A DNA stretch of 58,286 nt. It comes from Chrysochromulina tobinii (taxonomy: Eukaryota; Haptophyta; Prymnesiales; Chrysochromulinaceae). The notes below the pieces were generated by a model. That model worked only from the letters and a program-made list of their open reading frames with translations. It did no database searches and was not told where the DNA came from. A program made the translations under genes and the position numbers. This document shows, piece after piece, positions 10,383 through 21,076 of the stretch. Every line of letters begins with the position of its first letter. The stretch's first letter is position 1. The stretch is taken from positions 1-58,286 of the forward strand of contig JWZX01003336.1 of the NCBI GenBank assembly GCA_001275005.1. Direction: 5' to 3'.

Positions 10383-11835
10383 CTAAGAGGGCGGCGACTG
10401 GCCGGGCGTGAGCAGCGTCAAGGCTGCTGGGAGCACAGTCGTCTTGAGGGGCGTAACTCCTATGATATCGCCGTCAACCATCAGCTCCAGTGGCGGCTGC
10501 CCAGCCGCCGTCGCGAGCTCGATTGAGGAGGTCGCGAACTTGTACGACACGAGCTTGTCGTGGATGTGCTTACCGCCGGCCTTGATCATGCCATCGAGCT
10601 TGAGCGCCTTGAGCACACCAATATGGCTGGGCGTGTACATGATGTCGATCTTGCCATCGTCGAGCTGCGCCCTCGGGCACACGCGGATCGAGGCGCCCGT
10701 GTGCTTGTTGTTCATCATGCAAATGACGAAACAGCCAAACTCGTGTTTCTCGCCGTCGATGGTGAACGTACACGGAGGGGACTTGCGACCAAATGCGAGC
10801 TTCACGATCTCGAGCGTCTGGGTGAACGAGTACCTGGTTCATCAGAGGCCATCAGAGGTCATCAGGTCCTCAGAGCAATCAGATGATGGGTGAACGAGTA
10901 CCTGGTTCATCAGAGGTCATCAGAGGTCATCAGGTCATCAGAGCAATCAGATGATGGGTGAACGAGTACCTGGCGGGGCCCATCCAGCGGCGCGTCTCGG
11001 CCTTGGCATTGATGACGACGCCAAAGCCCGCGGTCACAATGTTGATCGAGTACCGGGTGAGAGGCGTCGTGCCGTCCGGTCCGAAGCACTCCAGCCTGGA
11101 CAAGTCCACCTTGCGCGTGAGACCGCCCATGATGACGGCGACGGCCGCGCGCACGGCTGCCTCGCCGCGCTGCTTCTTGCCCATCACGTCGTGCATGAAC
11201 GTGTTGCCGGTGCCGCCGGGCAGGAAGCCGATGGCGCAAGATGGTTGCGGCTCGCGGCGCATGAAACCGTTGATTACCTCGGAGAGCGTGCCGTCGCCTC
11301 CAAGTGCGCAGAGAGCGTCCACTCCGGTCAAGTCCGCGGTTTCAGCGAGGCCCACGCCGTGGCCGGAGTGCTGTGTGGCCAGTGCAACCACCTCGACGCC
11401 GGCCTCCTTGAATGCAGGGTTCACCACGTTGTCCATGAGCTTCTGGCCGCGCTTGCCACCTGATACAGGGTTGTAAATGACAACGACCTTTTTAACCGAG
11501 ATGGCCTCGCTCGCCGCCGTAGTGAATGGCGCGAGTAGCGGCGGCTTGCCCTTTGTTGAAGCTGGTGGAGCTTCAGGAGGTCCCGGTGGTGGTGAAGCGG
11601 GCGTCACCGCCACCACCTCCGGGATCTCAACCGCCACCGCCGGGATCTCAACCGCCTCGGGTGTCACCGGCGCCGGAACCTCCTTCATCTCAGTTGAAGT
11701 GGGCATATCAACTACCGCCGCCGAACCCTCCTGAGCCTCGGTTGAAGCGGGTGGTGGTGGCGGATACTCCGGAGCCTCGGTTGAAGCGGGCGTGTCGACC
11801 ACTGCCACTGCGACTTCTCCAACCTCGGATGCCAT
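10383..11835 (-). CDS. Lipid kinase with diacylglycerol/sphingosine kinase catalytic domain
   Basis: Exons 11835-10970 and 10833-10383 join in phase to about 438 residues. The N-terminal 110 residues are a low-complexity linker of P/A/E/V with repeated PASTEAPE-like units. The DAGK catalytic fold starts near residue 130 with VVIYNPVSGG. It has the nucleotide-binding G-G-D-G-T near residue 190 and P-G-G-T-G-N-T near 215, followed by the C-terminal lobe in exon 2 (MMNNKHTGASIRVCPRAQLDDGKIDI). Such enzymes phosphorylate sphingoid bases or diacylglycerol at membranes; the sequence alone does not settle the substrate. An in-frame ATG at 11979 would add 48 residues. I prefer 11835 because the extension looks untranslated. 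Tandem with the upstream kinase gene on the same strand. Confidence 0.85.
10834..10969 (-). mobile_element. Doubled introner (2 x 68 nt) with exon-edge duplication
   Basis: The intron is two tandem 68-nt units, 10834-10901 and 10902-10969. A 15-nt exon-2 edge (10819-10833, plus strand tgggtgaacgagtac) recurs exactly at 10887-10901 and 10955-10969. Each unit alone would be a valid GT-AG intron: GTACTCG at the 5' end, TGATTGCTCTGATGACC repeats inside, AACCAG at the 3' end. This is what insertion with a target duplication followed by one tandem duplication would leave. Confidence 0.9.
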
Positions 11836-12420
11836 TGCGACACAGGGGCGGATCGGAATCAAATTCGGAATGGGGAGGAATCTTGCACAGGAATCTCCGG
11901 TTTTGAGGTCGTGCCCACAACCGCGCTCAAATTGCAAGAAAGCTCCGCTGCGTACGGTCAACGCTAGTACTGAGTACATTGTAATCGCTCTCGTGGGCTA
12001 GGGACCCTCGTAGGTCCCTTGGCTCGACTCGATCCCTACACGTTTCACAGGTCCTACGCATTCGAGCCCTGGGCGGGAACCTGACCCCACAGGATTGAAA
12101 CGACACGTCTCAGTCGCTGCGCCGGCAAAACTAACAACTGCCACCAGGCTCCCATCCCAGCACCATAGCGAGCTGCCGGGCACCCATAGCCGCGTCCTCC
12201 CGCGTCGGCAGCCTGCCGTGCACGCGCGCATACTCGTGCCCCCAGGCCGAGAGGGCGGCCTCCAGATTGACTGACGCGCTGCTACTTGGCGAGAGGAGGA
12301 GCGTATCGGGCAGTGGGTCCTCGAGGGAAGGCCATGGCTCGGGGCGTATCTCGGGGCGTATCTCGGGGCGTATCTCGGGGCGTATCTCGGGGCGTATCTC
12401 GGGGCGTATAGGCTCGAAAC
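11836..12420. other. Intergenic region between photoreceptor-kinase stop and lipid-kinase start
   Basis: It holds the lipid kinase promoter or 5' UTR and the 3' flank of the upstream gene. I see no gene. The in-frame ATG at 11979 is discussed under the lipid kinase. A six-copy 12-bp tandem repeat lies at 12339-12410. Confidence 0.5.
12339..12410. repeat. Six-copy 12-bp minisatellite
   Basis: Unit tcggggcgtatc, six near-perfect copies. It lies just past the proposed stop of the kinase-LOV gene (12421), so it would be in its 3' UTR. In the frame without the last splice it would instead encode a RPEI repeat. Confidence 0.9.
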
Positions 12421-15400
12421 TCACGACGGGTACACCCCCGACTCCTGCAGCGAGCTGAAGTCGGTGTCGTGCAGGTTGTCGCAAGGGATGGAGATCATGG
12501 CCAGGTACTCGTCGCGCACGATCCTGTAGTTGCACAGGCCTCATCCAATGCGCCATCCGGTACGCCATCGTGCGCTCGAAGATGAATCGCATCTCCACCT
12601 TGCTCAGACGGTACTGCACGCCGGCCATGTAGCGTGCGCGCGCATCAGGGTCGCTCGCCGCTGAGTCCGTACCGAGGGTGGAGCCGCGGGGCTGCTCGTC
12701 GATTGCATCATGGCTGCCTGGGCGGAGCGTGAGAAGAGTCCAGAAGCCCTCGCCGCCCAGCGCCTCGTTCCATAGGTAGACACGCGTGTGGATGCGCTTG
12801 TTCATCACACGGCGCATCTCATAGACGGCACCAAAGTCGGACGCGTCGGACTGAAGGAAGCGGCAGTTGCGACCAATGGCCTGGACCCTCGTGAAGCCGT
12901 TGAGCCGATAGAAACCCTCCGAGATCCAGACGAGGGGTGCATCCTCACCTCGCATGTCGGAGATCGAGATTCCAACCTGAGAGGCATGAAGCGCTGTCGT
13001 GAGCGCCGTGAGGAAGTTCTTGCCGCCAAACCAGCGCCACGACCTGGGCACGCAGTGGATGAAACGGTCGGCCAGCTCTGTCCGTGGCTGCGGGCCGCTG
13101 CGCCTGCTGTTCGCGTCCGCCGCCGGGTCCGACGTCGTGAGAGACGAGGTCTACAGGTGGCTTGCGTCCTTCAAAGTCGACATTGTGGAGTACGAGGTCG
13201 TCGCTCACGTCGGAGAGGAAAACGGAGAAGTAGTGGCGACGCTCGAAGACGAATGGGGCCAGATCGAGGACGTACACGCGGCCTGGCGACTGGTTGGTCG
13301 CCGGCTGCGCGGGGGCCTCCCCCCCATTGCCCTCGGCGCCCTGAGGGGCGCCATGGGGGGCGCCATGAGGGGCGCCCTGGGGGGTGCCGTTGGGGGAGAC
13401 GTGGGGAGCTTCGCTGGGCGCCGTCGCGTTGGCATCCTCGCCCGACATGTGCGCCTCGAAGACGCATCGAAAGGGCTCGCCACGCGCCACTGCCTCTGCG
13501 AGACCCTCGGCCACAGCAGGGCCCGTCGTGGTGGACGAGAGGGCTTGTGAGAGGATCTTGCAGAGGTCGGCGCGGAGAAGCTTATCGGCAGGACGGTGGA
13601 GAATGCGGGCAAACGCGTTCGAGCAGAGGATGATCGAGGTCTGCACGTCTGGTGTCAGCTCGGGACTACTTCTCTCTTGACTTTTGGTCTCGGCACTCAT
13701 GTCGTCGATAGGATCGCTCTGAGTTCTCGGCAGTAGCACGGCCGGTACATGTGGTACGGCCGACACCTCGCGACTACTTCCATTGTGCCCTTCGATCAAG
13801 CAGAAGCCGTCCGTGGAGAATTCGGCGACGAGCCCAACCATTTTGCTCGCAAAGTACTCTTCCATCGTCTCCATCATCTCGAGCTCGATATACGAATAAC
13901 GCGGAGCTGTGACGATCACGGGCCGGACCATGGCGCCGACGGCCACGTCACCGCCCCCAAGCTGCCTACGCACCGTTAGGTAGAGTTGCACGATGATCGG
14001 GCTGTTATTTGACGCGCGGTTATCAAGGGCGCGGCGCACGATGGAGCGCGTGTCGCGCCCACGCGAGCCCGTCGTCTTGAGCTCGAGCTGAGCTCGGATG
14101 GCGGCTTCGTCATAAAAGACGCTGTGGTCGACGATCTTGCCATGCGCCGAGAAGACGTCGACCGAGACGCCGTGCGTGTGCACCCGCGCACCGCTCGGTG
14201 GCATTTCGACCTCGTCGTCGTCCTCATTCTGGGCCCCGATGGTGTAAGGCCCAAGATGGGTTCCCGCCCACTGCCACGAGGTGAACACTGTTGTGCGCTC
14301 ACCCTCCGTTTTGGTCGTCTGCTCGAACATATTGAAATGGAGGTCGGGGAAGGCGATAAGCAGCACGCGACGCCGTTCGAGGTACGCACGCGCCCCAGAT
14401 GAGATCTTCGCAGAGGAGATCTCCGCGCTGCCTCCCGTCGGGAGGCTGCCCGATGGGCTGCGCGCGCGGCGCCCGACGGGCTGGTGCACCGACTTTTTGG
14501 ACACCTCATAAAGATGTGGATCCGCATGGGCGTGGAAGAACTCGATCAGGTCACTGTCCGGTACCTTGAGGTTGTACGCGAGCTCGTACCGCCGACGGAC
14601 GATCTCCTTCCTCCCCTCGGGCATCGTCACGTCGCGCATGTCCATCACCACGAGCCCTGCCGGCCCTCCAGTGTCAACTGCAAAGCTCGACTCAAGGGCA
14701 ACCACTTCAAAGGAAGCCTGAACGCACATGCGCCCGCCAACTGCTGTCCGGAGCCACACGGTTACCTCGCTCGTCACGGCCAGGTACTCGCGGGTATTGC
14801 GACCCTCGCGTCGCTCATCGCGACTCTCCTTGCCAGGCTCCTTGCCCTGCTTTTGCGCCACTTGCGCGAGACAATCGTCAAGCGCCTCGCGTGCCTTTTC
14901 AAACGCGTCGACGAACTTTTCGAGGTCCGCCGCCTCCACGAGTGATGCGCCCTGGTCGTCGAGCATGGAGCGGCCGAGCAGCTGCTGCTTACCTAGCTGA
15001 TTGTATCCGAGCGCGCGCACGAGCGAGTTCGAGATCGCCCAGATCGCACCTCGGCTCGTGAGCTCAAGCCGAAGCGCGCTGCTGCTCGTCCCTAGCGTCT
15101 CCCTGCTGTCCCTATCCGATCGCGGCCCGATAGACCCGTTCGAGGACCTCTCAGAGCTCTCGAGGTTCAATCCATGGACCTTTTCGGAGCCCAGCCCGAG
15201 CTCGAGCACTTCCTCGTCCGCGCCCACGTACGTCGTAAACTCGGCCTGCAGCCGGTCCACGCGCTGCTCGCGCGTGCTTGCTTTCGGAAGTGGCATCTCC
15301 GAGAACATCTCCCCGAGCGCACAAGGAGATGGCACCTCCTTGCGCAGCAGAGCTTCCCAGTCGAGCGCGTTGAAGAATGGGTGCTCCTTCATGCGCGCCG

Positions 15401-17121
15401 GCCCACCTGATGAGGGGTGGTGCGATCAGCGGTCATCAGCGGCCATCAGCGGCCATCAGCGGTCATCAGAGGTCATCAGAGGTCATCACTGGCATGTGCG
15501 GGCCCACCTGATGAGGGGTGCAATCAGATGCCATGAGGGAGGCAATCAGTGGCAGTTACCCAAGTTGGCACTCCCAAGCCGCGCGCTTGGATCGACAGTC
15601 ATGAGCTTGTGCAGCAGGTCCTGGAGCGTGGCGGAGCAACACTCGTCGTCGAAGGTGATCTTGCACTTCTTGATCATGTTGATGAGGGAGCCCATGTCGA
15701 CGGAGCGAAAGGGGCGCTTTCCGTGCACCATCTCGTACAGGACGCACCTGATGAGGCAGGCCATCAGACGCAATCAGCACGCACCCAGTGGCAATCAGCA
15801 TACACTCAGACGCACTCAGCTCGCACCCAGACGCAATCAGCATGCCCACGCAATCAGCCACGCACCCAAAGGTCCACCAGTCGACCTCATAGCTGTACTC
15901 TCGGCCCATGAGGACCTCGGGCGCTATGTACTCGGGTGTGCCGCAGATCGTCGCCGTGCCCCGCTTCTTTTGCTTCTCGCCGTCGGCGTTCACATCGCCG
16001 AGCTGCTTCGAGAGCCCAAAATCGGTCAGCTTCAGGTGGCCGTCCACCCCGATCATCACGTTCTCGGGCTTGAGGTCGCGGAAGATGACGCCGTGCGCAT
16101 GCACATGCTCGAGCGCGAGCGCAATCTCAGCGGCGTAGACAACGACCCAGGCCTCACGCAGTCTCCCTTTGGCCTCAAGCAGGTTATGCAGGTCGCCGCC
16201 GCCCATAAAGTCCATGACCAGGAAGATATTCTCATCCGTCTGGAAGGCGAAGCGCAGAGAGATCACATACGGATGCGGCCTGGCTGCCATCTGCTGCATC
16301 ACCTGCTTCTCGGCGATGGCCTGCGTCACGCGCGTCGCGTCGCTGTAGAGCAGCTCCTTTCGGATCACCTTCATCGCGTACACCTTCTGCGTGTCGATCT
16401 TGGTCGCCATCATGACCTTCCCAAACGTGCCCTCGCCGCACAGGCCGTGCACCTGAAAGTGGTCGAGCCCCACCGTCGTGTCCAGAGGCGTCGTGGGCCT
16501 GGCACGACGCGTAGCCAGGTTCTCGGGCGGGCTCGAATGCGGCGAGAGAGCCTCCAGCTCCTCTCTCGACGTGCGCAGTTCTCTCGACCTTAGCTCCTTC
16601 GAGTGATTCCTGGACGGTGTCCTGGACGGTGTCCTGAACGGCAACTCGCTCGTGGCTTCTGGGGCTGAGTCGCTGTCGTGGCTGGTCGAGGCACCTGCAG
16701 CACCATCCACGTGGCTGCGCGGCTTGATCTTCCTCAAATGCAAATGCCCAGGGTAGGCCGCGAGTTTATTCCACGTCAGGCCGCGCGTCGCAACCTGAGC
16801 TTGCGCCTCGCCCAGCTGCTGGAAGAACTCGGACTTTACCAAGCCACGCTCCTCCTGGTAGTGCGATTCGGTGTACCAGAGAGCATCGGCGCCTGCCATC
16901 TCGCCTGTGTCGAGCGCAACGAGAGCCGACGGGATATAGCTCTCTTCCAGATCCAGGAAGCTAGAGTAGCCTTTTGATCCATGCGCTTCAAAGTCTCGCC
17001 ATCGTACACTCTTACCCTTGGGGCGCTCTTTGGGTTGGGGGGGCGGTTCGTTGAGCGCCATGGGCGGGTGCTCGCTGCCATCCCAGCCCGAGCGTACGCG
17101 CCGACGGCCGTTGAGCTGCAT
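12421..17121 (-). CDS. AGC kinase - PAS - SnoaL-like - PAS - LOV fusion protein (photoreceptor candidate)
   Basis: Exons 17121-15866, 15747-15560, 15406-13155, 13087-12564 and 12523-12421 chain in phase to 1,440 residues. An AGC-type Ser/Thr kinase spans about 216-530: glycine loop G-E-G-T-F-G-K-V, FRDLKPEN catalytic loop, DFG, CGTPEYIAPE, and the AGC C-tail with FTTY. Then come a PAS-like domain (about 590-700, ALGYNQLGKQQLLGRS), a SnoaL/NTF2-like fold (about 770-905, AFPDLHF...GTHLGPYT...GKIVDHS) and a second PAS (about 1055-1180). Last is a LOV domain (about 1250-1360) with GRNCRFLQ. It holds the cysteine that forms the flavin adduct in phototropins, and keeps the WN...FW segment. Phototropins have LOV before the kinase; here the order is reversed. 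The last intron (12524-12563) is only 40 nt and may instead be a frameshift. An alternative start is 17268. Confidence 0.8.
15407..15559 (-). mobile_element. Introner (family A), intron 2 of kinase-LOV gene
   Basis: 153 nt, donor GTAACTGCC, 3' end CACCCCTCATCAG. Midway (plus 15490-15515) it carries a second CCCTCATCAG terminus followed by a diverged copy of the exon-3 edge (GTGGGCC...GCACATG against GTGGGCC...GCGCATG). It looks like two nested or tandem insertions. Splicing restores the AGC motif RLGSANLGGPARMKEHPFF. Confidence 0.85.
15748..15865 (-). mobile_element. Introner (family A), intron 1 of kinase-LOV gene
   Basis: 118 nt. It interrupts the kinase between WWTFG and CVLYEM. The donor begins GTGCGTGG and the downstream exon begins GTGCGTCC, so the first six bases of intron and exon match. 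The interior has GCTGATTGCGTCTGAGTGC-like repeats, and the 3' end is TGCCTCATCAG. Confidence 0.9.
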
Positions 17122-17404
17122 GACGTGTGTGTAATGACGATCACGCGGTGACGTCCACTCGCAAATGATGTCACGGAAGGATCGAAGCGAAGAGAAGGGA
17201 GTCTTCTGTGAATGCGCTGACGCTTTTTCGTGAAGGAGACGTAACGACGTTACTGAAAAAGCACACATGCGACGTCACCTGACTCAAGACACACTGTCCT
17301 GATCGACGCGATGATATGCGCTCCCCGCGCTCGGGTTGCCTCAGCTCGAGATCGAGATCGCGAAATCCACTTTTGCATTGGCACATGTGAACCTGAACCC
17401 TGGT
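17122..17404. other. Short intergenic region upstream of kinase-LOV gene
   Basis: This 283-bp gap lies between the oxygenase-fusion stop and the chosen kinase-LOV start. Both genes are on the minus strand, so it holds the promoter of the kinase-LOV gene. An in-frame ATG at 17268 would extend that protein by 49 residues. No other element seen. Confidence 0.4.
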
Positions 17405-19018
17405 CTATGCGGCTGCCGCGGTGCCCGGGCGCTCGTAGACAGCATACAGGTTGTAGCGGATGCCAGCGGTCAAGCAAGAGACGCCGTGCACGATGCGGCA
17501 GTCGTGTGCTGTCGCGCTTCCGGCGCGCCGAGTCGGGCACACGATCCTTCCATCGAGAGCAAACAGAAGGTGTGCGCCTTCAAAGTCGTCGTTGAGTGCG
17601 ACGTTGACGACGACGAGGCTCGAGTCCCGGTGGAAGGGGACCACCTCATCGTGCGTACCCTCGAGCGCAGCACGCCGGCGCAGCTTGAATGTGGCGCGAA
17701 CCGCAGCAGGGTCAGCACCGAGGGCCTGTAGCTGTTGCTCGCCCAGTTCGAGCATGTTTCGTATCGCATCGGTGCCCACGAGGGCGCCGAGCTCATCGTC
17801 GGCAATGTCAAGCTTCAGATCACGCGGCGCATCGGGCGAGGCGCTCGATTTGAGCTGGAGCTCAACGTGATCGACCAGCTTGGCGCGCTGCATGCCGTCC
17901 AGCAGCGGCGTGCCCAGCTCGAGGAACGGGGCGATGCCGCCAGTAGCAAGTGGCTTGGCGAAGGGCGGTGGCGGTGGGCCAGCAGCGGCAGCGACCACCT
18001 TGGCGACGTCAGTCGGAGAGGCGTTGGTAGCTGCGTGAGCGTCTACCAGTAGGTGGCGCTCGACGTCAGAGGGCGGCAGCCACTCGCCGATGTCGCCGCG
18101 CATCTTCAAAGTTGCATGAAGCATGCTGTCTGGCTCGATGTTGTAGTCTGCGAGCGTGCGCTCGTCCTCGTGCATGTCAGACCTATCTGGTTTCCCCGAG
18201 CCAAGGAGTCGCCCTCCTCCGATTAGATTAAGTTGATCTGGTGGCACGCCCTCCTTGTACATGTACTTGGCCTTGACGTTGCCGATCGTGTCAGACGGCT
18301 CGACCTCGAGGGTGATCGTCTTGCCGGTGAATGTCTTGACAAAGATCTTTTTGCCGCGCACTCTGAGGACCAGATGAAGCGTCGCCTCCTTCTGTATTTT
18401 GTAGTCCGAGAGGGTGCAGCCGTCCTCGAGCTCCTTGCCCGCGTAGATCAGGCTCTGCTCGTCGGGCGGGATGCCCGCCTCGTCCTGGATCTTGGCCTTG
18501 ACGTTGTCGATCGACATAGAAGGCCTGACATCGAGGGTGATCGTCTTGCCGGTGAGCGTCTTGACAAAGATCTGCATACCACTGCGCAGTCTGAGGACAT
18601 GATGAAGCGTCGACCCCCGCTGGATGTTGTAGTCCGAGAGGGTGCAGCCGTCCTCGAGCTCCTTGCCTGCGAACATCAGGCGGTTCTGGTCGGGCGGGAT
18701 GCCCACCTTGTCCTGGAACTTGACCTTGACGCTGTCAATCGACTCAGACGGCTCGACCTCGAGGGTGAGCGTCCTGCCGGTGAGCGTCTTGACAAAGATT
18801 TTCATGAGTGCGTTGGGCCTGTTTGCTGCGATGGCGCGGGGCTGAAGCTCGCCATCCTGCGCAGTCGCCGATACCGCGTTCATGAGCGCGCCCCTCGGAC
18901 TGGTCAGGCCGAGAAGCACCTCGACTGCCGCCTCGACATTGCCGTTGCAGCTATCGAGGACGGCTTGCAGCGCATCCCGATCCATGTCTGGAAACATGGC
19001 GAGAAGAATTAACGCCAT
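17405..19018 (-). CDS. CUE - three ubiquitin-like domains - 2OG-Fe(II) oxygenase fusion
   Basis: Intronless, 537 residues. Residues 1-42 form a CUE-type ubiquitin-binding helix bundle (MFP near 8-10, [11 protein letters not shown] near 26-36). Ubiquitin-like domains run at about 72-147 and 148-223, close to canonical ubiquitin, and at about 224-307, diverged with an insert of about ten residues. The units end R-S-G and R-G-K instead of R-G-G, so deubiquitinase cleavage is unlikely and the domains should stay fused. The lysine equivalent to K48 is kept in units 1 and 2 (AGKELEDG). Residues about 350-537 resemble a prolyl-4-hydroxylase-type 2OG-Fe(II) dioxygenase: HRD supplies H and D of the iron triad, VHG the second H, and [11 protein letters not shown] the Arg that binds 2-oxoglutarate. 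The substrate is unknown. The fusion suggests an oxygenase acting on, or recruited through, ubiquitin. Confidence 0.85.
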   Translation of the reverse strand: MALILLAMFPDMDRDALQAVLDSCNGNVEAAVEVLLGLTSPRGALMNAVSATAQDGELQPRAIAANRPNALMKIFVKTLTGRTLTLEVEPSESIDSVKVKFQDKVGIPPDQNRLMFAGKELEDGCTLSDYNIQRGSTLHHVLRLRSGMQIFVKTLTGKTITLDVRPSMSIDNVKAKIQDEAGIPPDEQSLIYAGKELEDGCTLSDYKIQKEATLHLVLRVRGKKIFVKTFTGKTITLEVEPSDTIGNVKAKYMYKEGVPPDQLNLIGGGRLLGSGKPDRSDMHEDERTLADYNIEPDSMLHATLKMRGDIGEWLPPSDVERHLLVDAHAATNASPTDVAKVVAAAAGPPPPPFAKPLATGGIAPFLELGTPLLDGMQRAKLVDHVELQLKSSASPDAPRDLKLDIADDELGALVGTDAIRNMLELGEQQLQALGADPAAVRATFKLRRRAALEGTHDEVVPFHRDSSLVVVNVALNDDFEGAHLLFALDGRIVCPTRRAGSATAHDCRIVHGVSCLTAGIRYNLYAVYERPGTAAAA

Positions 19019-19697
19019 GAGCGAGGGCGAGGGCCAAGAGCGAGCGAGAAGAAGCGAGCGTGAAAAGCGAGCATAACGCGTGTGAACCCTTTTTTTCTCA
19101 CCCGTTCACGTTAATTGGCCTTCACGGCGAGACGCACAGCCACAGGTCCCGTGGAGACCCATCGTGGGGGGCGCAAAGCGCGGCACACACACACATGGAG
19201 AGAGTTTTTTCTCACCCGAGCCAAAAGCAAGCGAGCGGTCCGCTTCCCGAATCTAAAGAGGTTTGTCGTGTTTGGCATGTTTTCGCGCCTGTGAGTGTTG
19301 GAGTTGGTTCTAGCAGGGGTTGATCGGCGCAGATTTTGACCTTGTTGCTCCTTGGGGCGGGAGGGTTTCACATGGGGTTTCAACAGAACACTTACGTACG
19401 TGGGGTTTCAACACTTACGTAATTACCCTTTGGTATTTCTCAACATAGTGTCGATGTGAAATAATGAAAACAGCAAGTTCCCTTTTCGCGTAAGAACAGT
19501 TCCGCTCGCCTGCCCCGGGCGATCGAGGCTCCTGCCTCCAAGCGTATGAGTTATTTCGTATGCAGGTATGCCGCGTACCCACCTGCGCGTAACTCGGGCT
19601 TACTTCATAGTTACTACGTAGTGGTTCCAGTAAGCCGTACGGTATGTCCGGTGTTCTCCGATGCACACCGGGGCCGTCAAGCGTCATCATTCCGTCA
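19019..19697. other. Intergenic region between giant-gene stop and oxygenase-fusion start
   Basis: This 679-bp region contains the promoter of the CUE-ubiquitin-oxygenase gene (right after 19019) and the 3' flank of the giant gene. Local base composition is AT-richer at 19380-19480, with a near repeat of 'acttacgta' plus 'ggggtttcaac' (19370-19425). Open frames on either strand here are short or overlap coding exons of the giant gene. I call no gene. Confidence 0.5.
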
Positions 19698-19834
19698 TCA
19701 TTCCGCATCCTCCTCATCCTCCTCATAGTCCTCATCCTCCTCGCTCTCGAAGTACGAGCCCAAATCGTCCGACTCGGACGCATCGTCCGAGCCCCAGTTG
19801 CACAGCTGCCACGCCTCGTCGTCGTACTCGCGCG

Positions 19835-19865
<31 letters not shown>

Positions 19866-21076
19866 CGCGTACGCGCCGTCGGCGGCGCCGATGGCACCGT
19901 CGGCGAGCTCAGTTTCGTCATCTTCAGAGGAATCCGACGACTCATCGAGCAGCGCCGCCTCGCGCCCGGCGCCATCAGCCGCCTCGCCGCTCGCACCCTC
20001 GACACCGCCCGCGCCGCCCGCGTCGCCCGCACCGCCCGCGCCGGACGTGCCGGACGCGCCCTTCCGCCGTCGCTGCCGGCAGATCTCATCGAGCTTGCGG
20101 AGTAGCTCGAGCGCCGAGCCTCCCTTGCGCCGGAGCAAGCTCATGGGTGAGTCCGTGCCACCTACCCCTACATAGAGCTCTGCGCCCGCCCGGACCAGTA
20201 AGCAGGCCACCTCCTCAAACTCGCGCCCGCACGCGAGGTGGAGCGCGGTCCGTTTCGTCGCCGAGAGAGCGTTCGGACGCGCACCTGTGGGGAGGAGGAG
20301 TCAGGGCGCCGTGGTGAGCGTATGCATGCATTCGAGAGAGCGTTCGGGCGCGCACCTGGCTCAAGGAGCCATCAGAGGCAATGAGGGTGGCAATCAGTGG
20401 CCCTCAGTGGCAATGAGGGTGGCACTCAGGGTGGCACTCAGTGGCAATGAGGGTGGCAATCAGGGGCACTCAGTGACAATCAGTGGCCATGCGAGCACAT
20501 GCGGCCACGCGCCTGCGCCGAGGTCATCAGTGATCATCAGAGGTCATCAGTGATCATCAATGGCCACGCGCCTGCGTCGAGGAGCCGTTGGCACACGGCC
20601 GCATGCCCGCCCGCGGCCGCCGCATGCAACGGCGTGCAGTCCGAGAGCATCCCCACACAAGAGACGAGCGCGCCTGCCTCGAGGAGTTTCGTCAAGAGCG
20701 GCTCCTCCCCGTGGTACGCAGCGCAATGGAGGAGCGTCTCGCCGTACGGCGGCGTCGACTCATCCGCATTGATCGAGCGGAACGTGAGCGGATCGCGCCG
20801 ACGCCAGCGCGCCGCCACCGCGAGGTCATGTGGCTCAAGCTCGGCGACGAGTTTCGTCAACCCCGACGCATCGCGCTCCATTAGGCAGCGCCAGAGCGTC
20901 TCGGCGCGCTGTGCCGAGCACCGCTTGAGCTCGCGCGCCGTCTCGAGCATCTCGCGCGTCGAGGCGAAGGGCGAGGCGCGGTGGCGTGCGCCGAGCGGCG
21001 GCTGTAAGCACTTGGGAGCGCTCGCGATTGCGTCCTCCATCAGAAGCTCGTGCAGCATCGCCGACTCGGCGCGCAC
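19698..21076 (-). CDS. Giant gene, exons 49-50: ankyrin repeats and acidic C-terminus
   Basis: Exons 21076-20572 and 20284-19698; stop codon at 19698-19700. About three ankyrin repeats: GETLLHCAAYHGEEPLLTKL, CTPLHAAAAGGHAAVCQRLL and RTALHLACGREFEEVACLL. The last is split by a GC-AG intron, and the join restores LLDAGARPNALS. After the repeats comes a helical segment (LRKLDEICRQRRRKG), a G/A/S linker made of GAGGA-type repeats, and an acidic tail ending EEDAE. Confidence 0.8.
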
